Under the pieces are notes generated by a model, which worked only from the letters and a program-made list of their open reading frames with translations, searched no databases and had not been told where the DNA came from. The position numbers and the translations under genes are program-made. This document shows positions 1 through 5,037 of a stretch of DNA of 8,607 bases, piece by piece. Numbering within the stretch: the stretch's first letter is position 1; every line of letters begins with the position of its first letter. Source of the DNA: Planctomycetota bacterium (GTDB lineage Bacteria; Planctomycetota; UBA1135; GCA-002686595); contig JABFRZ010000665.1 in assembly GCA_013140785.1 (NCBI GenBank), positions 1 to 8,607 on the forward strand, given 5' to 3'.

Positions 1-1278
1 GGGCTGTACCGGATCCGGTCGCTCGGGAAGCCCGGCGCAGCGAAGAGGGCGAGCCTCGTGCCGCTCTCGTCGGGCTACGACGAGCTGCGCGAGGCGTCGC
101 TCGCGACCCTCCGACGCGGGCTCGGCAGCCGCGGGATCCTTGCCGCCGCGAGGGCCGCGCTCGAGGGGCGCCCGACCGCGGAGTGGGCCGACTCCATCGA
201 GAGTGAGCCGGACGCTCGCATCCGCGCGCAGCTCGAACTCTCCCTGGCGCGCGTCGGGTCGCCGGAGCGGATGGGGGAGCTGCTCGACGCTCTGGCGGAG
301 CGCGTGATCGAACCGGAGGACCTCGCGGAAACGCAGCTCGCGCTGCGCACCCTCGAGCTCGCGCTCCTGCGTGCCGCTCCCGTCGCGTCCGAGGTGCGGG
401 CGCGCCTCGCCCAGCGGTTGCTCGCCGTCTTCCCGTGCGGCCAGCTCGAGCTCGACCGCCAGCTCGGAATCCTGCTCGCGAGCCTGCCGGAGGCCGAGGA
501 GCGTTTCGTGCCGCACGCGCTCTCGATGCTCGCTCGAAGCGGCATCGACGCCGAGGGCTTCCACTGGGCCTTCGTGCTGCGCCACGCGACGGGGGGCTGG
601 ACGCCCGCGCGGCGCGCGCAGTACTTCGAGTGGCTGCGCGCGGCCGACTTCGGCTTCGGCGGCGGGCGCGAGGTGCCGATGTTCCTCGCGGCGCTGCGCA
701 AGGACGCGGTGGCGACGCTGAGCGAGACGGAGCGCGCGGCGCTGGGCGCGCTCGTGCTGGCGGGAGTGGACGCGGGCCAGGCGCCCGCGAGTTCGCGTGC
801 ATTCGTACGAGCCTGGAGCGCGGCCGAACTCGAGCCCGAGCTCGCGCGGCTCGAGCAGGGACGCGACCTCGTGCGCGGTGAGCGGCTGCTCGGCGAGGCT
901 TCGTGTCTCACGTGCCACCGCATCGAGGGCCGCGGGCTCGCCGTCGGGCCGGAGCTCGATGGTCTCGCGGGTCGCTTCGGCGCGGAGGATCTATTGCTCT
1001 CCCTGCTCGACCCGTCGCGCGAGGTGCCCGATCGTTTCCGCGACACGGAGATCCGCACCGTTGGCGGGCGCCTGCTGGTGGGGAAGATCGTCGGCGGCGA
1101 CGCAGAGGTCGTGCTGCTGAGGGAGAGCTACGGGACGCGCGGCGTGGTGCGCATCCCGCGCGCCGAGATCGAGAGCCAGGAGCTGTCGCGCACCTCGCCG
1201 ATGCCCGCGGGCCTGCTGGACTCGCTGGCCCTGGAGGAGGTGCTGGACCTGCTGGCCTTCCTGCTGCAGGACGGATGA
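1..1278 (+). CDS. PVC-type cytochrome-like protein with HEAT-like repeats and C-terminal heme-binding domain (5'-truncated by window edge)
   Basis: The frame is open from base 1 to the TGA at 1276-1278 (425 codons). A GTG at 58 could be read as a start, but the codons before it read GLYRIRSLGKPG, which resembles the closing blade of the PQQ-dehydrogenase-like propeller usual in these proteins, so I treat the gene as missing its 5' end. Codons about 25-280 are helical, Leu/Ala/Arg-rich and HEAT-like, including a Trp-rich stretch (GGWTPARRAQYFEWL) that I recall from planctomycete relatives. The C-terminal domain has CLTCH at 904-918 (codons 302-306) to attach one heme c, then GPELDGL, and SPMP near the end, whose Met at 1201-1203 is the likely distal heme ligand. 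This matches the planctomycete/verrucomicrobial 'putative heme-binding domain' family. These proteins are usually exported and thought to oxidise sugars or alcohols with electron transfer to the heme; the substrate here is unknown. The export signal would lie outside the window. Confidence 0.85.
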   Translation, partial: GLYRIRSLGKPGAAKRASLVPLSSGYDELREASLATLRRGLGSRGILAAARAALEGRPTAEWADSIESEPDARIRAQLELSLARVGSPERMGELLDALAERVIEPEDLAETQLALRTLELALLRAAPVASEVRARLAQRLLAVFPCGQLELDRQLGILLASLPEAEERFVPHALSMLARSGIDAEGFHWAFVLRHATGGWTPARRAQYFEWLRAADFGFGGGREVPMFLAALRKDAVATLSETERAALGALVLAGVDAGQAPASSRAFVRAWSAAELEPELARLEQGRDLVRGERLLGEASCLTCHRIEGRGLAVGPELDGLAGRFGAEDLLLSLLDPSREVPDRFRDTEIRTVGGRLLVGKIVGGDAEVVLLRESYGTRGVVRIPRAEIESQELSRTSPMPAGLLDSLALEEVLDLLAFLLQDG

Positions 1279-1288
1279 GGACACAGGG

Positions 1289-2008
1289 CTACACGCCCAA
1301 CTCGTAGCGCTCGCGCAAGATCCCGCGCAGCTCCACGAAGTCCTGCACCACGTGATCCGGGGTCGCATCCGCCGGGCCCGGCTGGAAGCGCGAGGCGCGC
1401 TTGGCCCACACGGCCTTCATCCCGAGCGACTTCGGCGGCGTGATGTCGTGGCTCGGGCTGTCGCCCACGTACATGGCCTGCGCGGCTTGCAGTCCGAGAT
1501 CGCGCAGCGCGAGCGCGTAGATCTTCGGGTTGGGCTTCGAGATCCCGAGCTGGTCCGAGATGAACACCGCTCTGCGGTCGAGGTGCGGGACCAGGCCGAG
1601 GCGCACGATCTTCTCGGCCTGCTTGATGGTCCAGCCGTGCGTGATGATCCCGGTGATCACGCCGGCCGCGTGCAGGGCCTGGAGCAGCGGGATCACGTCG
1701 TCGAACGGCTTCAGCTCGCGGAACTTCGTGTCGTGGTAGGCGGCGATGCCGGCGGCCACGATCAGGGCCGGGTTGACGCTCTCCAGCGCCTTGGGCCGCA
1801 GACGCCGCAGCAGCTGGTCGAAGTGGTGATCGTAGTTCGAGGTGAACTCGGTCAGGACCTCTTCGAGCTCCTTCAGCACCACGTCCTCGGGCAGGTCGAG
1901 CCCGGTCTCGACCATCGCCCGCACCGCGTTTTTGCGCGCCACCTTCGCGAACTGCGTGGTGGAGAACAGCGTGTCGTCGATGTCGAACAGGACCGCCCTC
2001 AAGCCCAT
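1289..2008 (-). CDS. HAD-superfamily hydrolase (subfamily IA, phosphatase-like)
   Basis: This is a complete 239-aa protein with ATG at 2006-2008 and TAG at 1289-1291, a usual length for the family. All four HAD motifs are present. Motif I is FDIDDTL, with nucleophile Asp9 and acid/base Asp11. Motif II is IITHG (Thr123). Motif III is the Lys of SKPNP (Lys158). Motif IV is VGDSPSHD (Asp183, Asp188). A helical cap of about residues 16-95 sits between motifs I and II, as in subfamily I. The N-terminus and overall layout resemble the TIGR02253-type (archaeal and NANP-like) HAD hydrolases. It is cytoplasmic, with no signal peptide, and probably a Mg-dependent phosphomonoesterase; the substrate cannot be told from sequence. 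It lies 80 bp downstream of secretin A on the same strand, behind a terminator-like hairpin, and ends 10 bp from the convergent cytochrome gene. The ribosome binding site is weak (AGG about 12 bases before the ATG). Confidence 0.9.
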   Translation of the reverse strand: MGLRAVLFDIDDTLFSTTQFAKVARKNAVRAMVETGLDLPEDVVLKELEEVLTEFTSNYDHHFDQLLRRLRPKALESVNPALIVAAGIAAYHDTKFRELKPFDDVIPLLQALHAAGVITGIITHGWTIKQAEKIVRLGLVPHLDRRAVFISDQLGISKPNPKIYALALRDLGLQAAQAMYVGDSPSHDITPPKSLGMKAVWAKRASRFQPGPADATPDHVVQDFVELRGILRERYELGV

Positions 2009-2023
2009 GGCTGCGAGCCTAGC

Positions 2024-2051
2024 AAAAAGCAGCGCGCCCCCGGCAGGCGCG
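2024..2051 (-). terminator. Probable intrinsic terminator after secretin A
   Basis: Read on the minus strand, CGCGCC (2051-2046), a 7-base loop and GGCGCG (2038-2033) form a perfect 6-bp stem. CTGC and then TTTTT (2028-2024) follow. The stem starts 37 bases after the secretin A stop codon and the element ends 15 bases before the HAD start codon. It is the only hairpin in the window followed by a T-run. The stem is short and the T-run is offset by four bases, so termination may be partial. Confidence 0.5.
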
Positions 2052-2088
2052 AGGCCTACCGCGGGCGCGAGGGTCTGCTGTGTGGGGC

Positions 2089-4683
2089 TTAACGCCCTTC
2101 GAGGCGCGCCAGCTCTTCCCTGACGTCGCTGATCCAGGCGCGGATCAGGATCATCAGGCTCTCGCGTTCGTCCGAGTAGCCCTCTTCCTTGAAGAAGAAG
2201 CCGAGCAGGGGAACGTTGGCGACCCAGGGCACCTCGGCGCGGCGCTCGACGTTGCGCAGGCGCGAGAGGCCGCCGATCAGGATCGAGCCGCCGTCGGGCA
2301 CGACCGCGGTGGTGAACACGCTCTGCACCTGTAGCTCGGGCAGCTGAAAAGTGACCGCGGCCGTTTGGCCGGCCAGCGTGGTCGAGAACTCAGTCAGGGC
2401 CACGACCTGCGCCACGGTGGGCTGGATCTCGAGCGTCAGGTAGCGGCGGTTGTGGTGGATCGTGGGGCGCACGTCCAGCACGATGCCCTCGGTCAGGACG
2501 TTGATCTGCGGGTCGGCCACGGCCTCGAACTGGGCCACTTCGACGTCGAAGTCCTGCACGTAGGCGCGCTGATTGACGACCGTGACGTAGGCGCGCTGGG
2601 TGTTCTGCACCGAGATCACCTGGTCATTGATCAGCTCGATGTTCTCGCTCTTCTCGACCAGGCGCAGGATGGCCGAGAGCTGGATGTCGTTGAGGAAGGT
2701 GTACTGGGCTGTCAGGCCGCCGATGGTGGTCAGCGCGTTGCCCAGCGCGCCCTCGAAGAAGTTCTCCGTGCGACCGCGGATGTCGCCGTCGCGACCCTCG
2801 TCGTAGAAGGCGCCGGCCGAGGGCGGGGTGAGCGTCTCGCCGTCACCGGAGTTGTCCAGGCCCAGAGACGGGTTGAAGTCGAGGTTGGCGTCGTCCAGGT
2901 CCGTGAAGGGCACGCCCGGGTTGTCGAGCCCGCGGAAGTCGACGCCGACTTCCTGCACGAAGTTGTCGCTGATCACCAGGAACTTGGACTCGATCGTCAC
3001 CAGCGAAGCGCTGAAGCGCCGCATCTCCTCGAGGAAGTTGCGCACCTGCTGCTGCACCTCGGGCGCGTGCACCACGATCATGTTGCCGCCCTCGGTGGTG
3101 ATATGGACGCCCTCGTCCTCCCAGGTCCCGACGGCGACGTTCGCCTGCACCAAGGCGTCCAGGTCCTCGGGCTGGTTGATGGCGAGCTTCTCGCCGATCT
3201 TGCCGAAGGCGCCGCCCGAATTCTCGTCGTCGTCCTCGAGCTCCTCGAGCAGGCGCAGCCGGTCGATACGCGGCCCGAGGAAGTCCGTCAGGCCGACGAT
3301 CAGGTCCTGCACGTCGTGGTTGAAGATCACCAGCTCGCCGCGCGCCTTCTCGCGCGTGGTGGCGAGGACCGTGTCGTGGCGGATGGTCCAGGTCACGTTC
3401 TCACCCGCGGCCTGCGTGACGAGGTTCAGCACCTTTTCGACCGTGATCGGGTTGGTCAGGTCGATGTTGAAGACCACGCCCGCGTCCACGGCGGCCTGTT
3501 CGGCGGCCGGGTCCACGATCATCGGGATCCCGGTGATGGCGTTGAGCGAGCGGATCACGGCCCCGAGGCTCTCCTCGTCCTTCACCGAGAGGCCAGGGAT
3601 GCGCGTGCTCACGAGCTGCGCGCGAAGTTCCAGGGCCACCGGGCTGTCGGCTGCGCTGCCCGGCACCTTCGTGCGCGCCGCGCGCGTGGCGGTGATGTTG
3701 CGCCAGTAGTCCTGGTCGGGCAGCGTGATCACGCCCTGGTAGGGGACGCGCAACTCGTCGAGGTCCTCCTGCCAGCGCTGGTACTCCGCCAGCTTCTCGC
3801 GCAGGTAGGTGTCTTGCACCAGCTTGCGCCCCTTGCGGAAGGCGGTGTCACGCAGGTCGCGCGCGCGCTCGTTGCGCGGGTCCAGGCGCACGACGCGGTC
3901 GGCGAGCTCGATGGTCTGGTCGTAGTCTTCGGTCTGGAAGGCCGTGATGGCCTGGCTGAGCAGGTTGTTGACGACTTCGGCGCGGTGCTGCTGCTCCTCC
4001 TGCTCCTGCGTGCGCAGGGCCGCGCGCGCCTCCTTCTCGGCGCCGGCCCGTTCGACCGTCTCGGCCGCTTGCTTTTTCTGCTTGGCCGCCGCGATCAGGA
4101 CCTCGATCTCCTGCTGCAGCGCCTGCCAATCGCCCGAATACGGCGACCAGCGGATCTGGTCGAGCGCGAGAGTCAGTTCGATCAGCGCGCCGTCGTAGTC
4201 GCCACGCTGCTGCGCCAGGTTGGCCTTGTCCACCTTCTGGCGCGCGTCGATCTCGAGCTGGTCCTTCTTGAGCTGGGCCTTGCTCGCGAGCTCCTGGATC
4301 GTGGTCTGCGTTTCGCCCGGCGCGCGGCCGAGCAGGGCGCCGACCTCGGACAGCATCGACTTGGCCTCGAGGTTGTCCGGATCGAGCTGCAACGCCTTGG
4401 CGAGTTCCTGCTCGGCCTGCTCGAGTTCGAGCCGCTCCTTGAGCTCGCTCGCGCGCTGTAGATGGCTATCGACGAGGAAGCCCTTCTTCTGCTCGGCCAG
4501 CGTGAACTGCTCGGCCAGCTGTTGAGCGTAGTCGCCCGAGGCCTGGGGCGGCTCCTGCTGGTCGGCCACGCCGCTCGAGGCGCTAGCGTCCGGCGGCGCG
4601 GCGGGCTCGCGGCCCTGCTTGCTCGACGAGCAGGAGGCGGTGATGGCAACGCAAAGGCCGAGCGCGGTGGCGACGATCCTCAT
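2089..4683 (-). CDS. TPR-containing secretin lipoprotein (secretin A)
   Basis: This 864-aa outer-membrane pore protein runs from ATG at 4681-4683 to TAA at 2089-2091. The start is supported by the signal peptide it opens: residues 1-17 are hydrophobic and end in a lipobox-like TAS before Cys18. A disordered Pro/Ala/Ser linker follows. TPR-like helices lie at about 78-117, 155-180 and 238-282, with a Glu/Gln/Lys/Ala-rich probable coiled coil at about 185-235. An STN/N0-like domain spans about 365-445. A second N-domain at about 452-556 holds Trp521 and is broken by an acidic stretch (EELEDDDE, from 480). The secretin domain (about 562-853) starts with the usual GVDF. Near its end, residues 798-831 match the classical secretin signature (GGSILIGGL, then VPWVANVP) except that Phe replaces the Leu/Val before the last Phe. 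The typical closing TPxIV reads RAWIS. Length is above GspD or PilQ because of the TPR part. No ATPase, platform or pilin gene adjoins it. A paralogue lies 354 bp upstream. Its substrate is unknown; it could serve a type II-like, pilus-like or dedicated export system. Confidence 0.9.
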   Translation of the reverse strand: MRIVATALGLCVAITASCSSSKQGREPAAPPDASASSGVADQQEPPQASGDYAQQLAEQFTLAEQKKGFLVDSHLQRASELKERLELEQAEQELAKALQLDPDNLEAKSMLSEVGALLGRAPGETQTTIQELASKAQLKKDQLEIDARQKVDKANLAQQRGDYDGALIELTLALDQIRWSPYSGDWQALQQEIEVLIAAAKQKKQAAETVERAGAEKEARAALRTQEQEEQQHRAEVVNNLLSQAITAFQTEDYDQTIELADRVVRLDPRNERARDLRDTAFRKGRKLVQDTYLREKLAEYQRWQEDLDELRVPYQGVITLPDQDYWRNITATRAARTKVPGSAADSPVALELRAQLVSTRIPGLSVKDEESLGAVIRSLNAITGIPMIVDPAAEQAAVDAGVVFNIDLTNPITVEKVLNLVTQAAGENVTWTIRHDTVLATTREKARGELVIFNHDVQDLIVGLTDFLGPRIDRLRLLEELEDDDENSGGAFGKIGEKLAINQPEDLDALVQANVAVGTWEDEGVHITTEGGNMIVVHAPEVQQQVRNFLEEMRRFSASLVTIESKFLVISDNFVQEVGVDFRGLDNPGVPFTDLDDANLDFNPSLGLDNSGDGETLTPPSAGAFYDEGRDGDIRGRTENFFEGALGNALTTIGGLTAQYTFLNDIQLSAILRLVEKSENIELINDQVISVQNTQRAYVTVVNQRAYVQDFDVEVAQFEAVADPQINVLTEGIVLDVRPTIHHNRRYLTLEIQPTVAQVVALTEFSTTLAGQTAAVTFQLPELQVQSVFTTAVVPDGGSILIGGLSRLRNVERRAEVPWVANVPLLGFFFKEEGYSDERESLMILIRAWISDVREELARLEGR

Positions 4684-4900
4684 CTTGGCTTTCTCGAAAC
4701 GGACTCCGGGGTCCCACTCCTACCGGGGCCAGACAGCACGGCTACCTAGTCTCTGGGAGCGAGGGGAGTCAGGCAGGGGATTGGGTCGGGAGCGCCCTCG
4801 ATGGGACTAGGCGGGCACTCCGTTCTGGGAGCGCGAACGATACCAGGTCGGCCCTCGGCCGGCAACGCGCGGCGGCGCTCGAACTCGAGCAATCCAAGCG

Positions 4901-4918
4901 CACCGCGGAGGCGCGGTG
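4901..4918. other. Perfect 7-bp inverted repeat (hairpin)
   Basis: CACCGCG, loop GAGG and CGCGGTG form a perfect stem with a four-base loop. No T-run follows on either strand, so it is not a standard terminator. It lies about 220 bases upstream of the secretin A start codon, where it could act in the leader or as a binding site, or be a chance product of high GC. Confidence 0.3.
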
Positions 4919-4981
4919 GAGGCGGAGCCTTGCAGACGAAGGAGCAAGCAAGGACCGGGAAGAAGGAAGGCACCGCTCGTG

Positions 4982-5000
4982 GGCTTCCTCTCCGGAAGCC
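4982..5000 (-). terminator. Hairpin after secretin B, possible weak terminator
   Basis: GGCTTCC, a 5-base loop and GGAAGCC form a perfect 7-bp stem, extendable by one G-T pair. On the minus strand it begins 37 bases after the secretin B stop codon, a sensible place for a terminator. The bases that follow (CACGAGCGG) contain no T-run. Termination would have to be hairpin-only or Rho-dependent, or the hairpin may only protect the 3' end. Confidence 0.35.
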
Positions 5001-5037
5001 TCCGCGTTCTACGCGCCTCCGCACTGCGTTCCGATGC

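Larger units (their letters stand above)
4684..5037. other. 354-bp non-coding gap between the two secretin genes
   Basis: No ORF here has convincing protein features. Frames that cross the gap are Arg/Pro/Ser-rich and run antisense into neighbouring genes. The stretch should hold the promoter and leader of secretin A. The only ribosome-binding-like sequence before its ATG is GAGAAAG, 12 to 6 bases upstream, which is weak. I could not pick a confident -35/-10 pair. Two hairpins, listed separately, lie at 4901-4918 and 4982-5000. The pentamer CGTTC or its complement occurs at 4821-4825, 4835-4839, 5005-5009 and 5027-5031. Confidence 0.55.

Noticed and set aside
58..1278. Reading the cytochrome gene as complete from the GTG at 58
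   Set aside because: The frame is open to the window edge and the codons before 58 look like a propeller blade, so a truncated larger gene is more likely.
1352..2092. 246-codon plus-strand open frame antisense to the HAD gene
   Set aside because: The HAD gene has all four catalytic motifs in order. This frame shows only composition bias.
2365..4461. 698-codon plus-strand open frame antisense to secretin A
   Set aside because: It has the same shadow composition (His/Val/Leu/Arg/Asp runs) and no motif, and it lies wholly within the secretin A gene.
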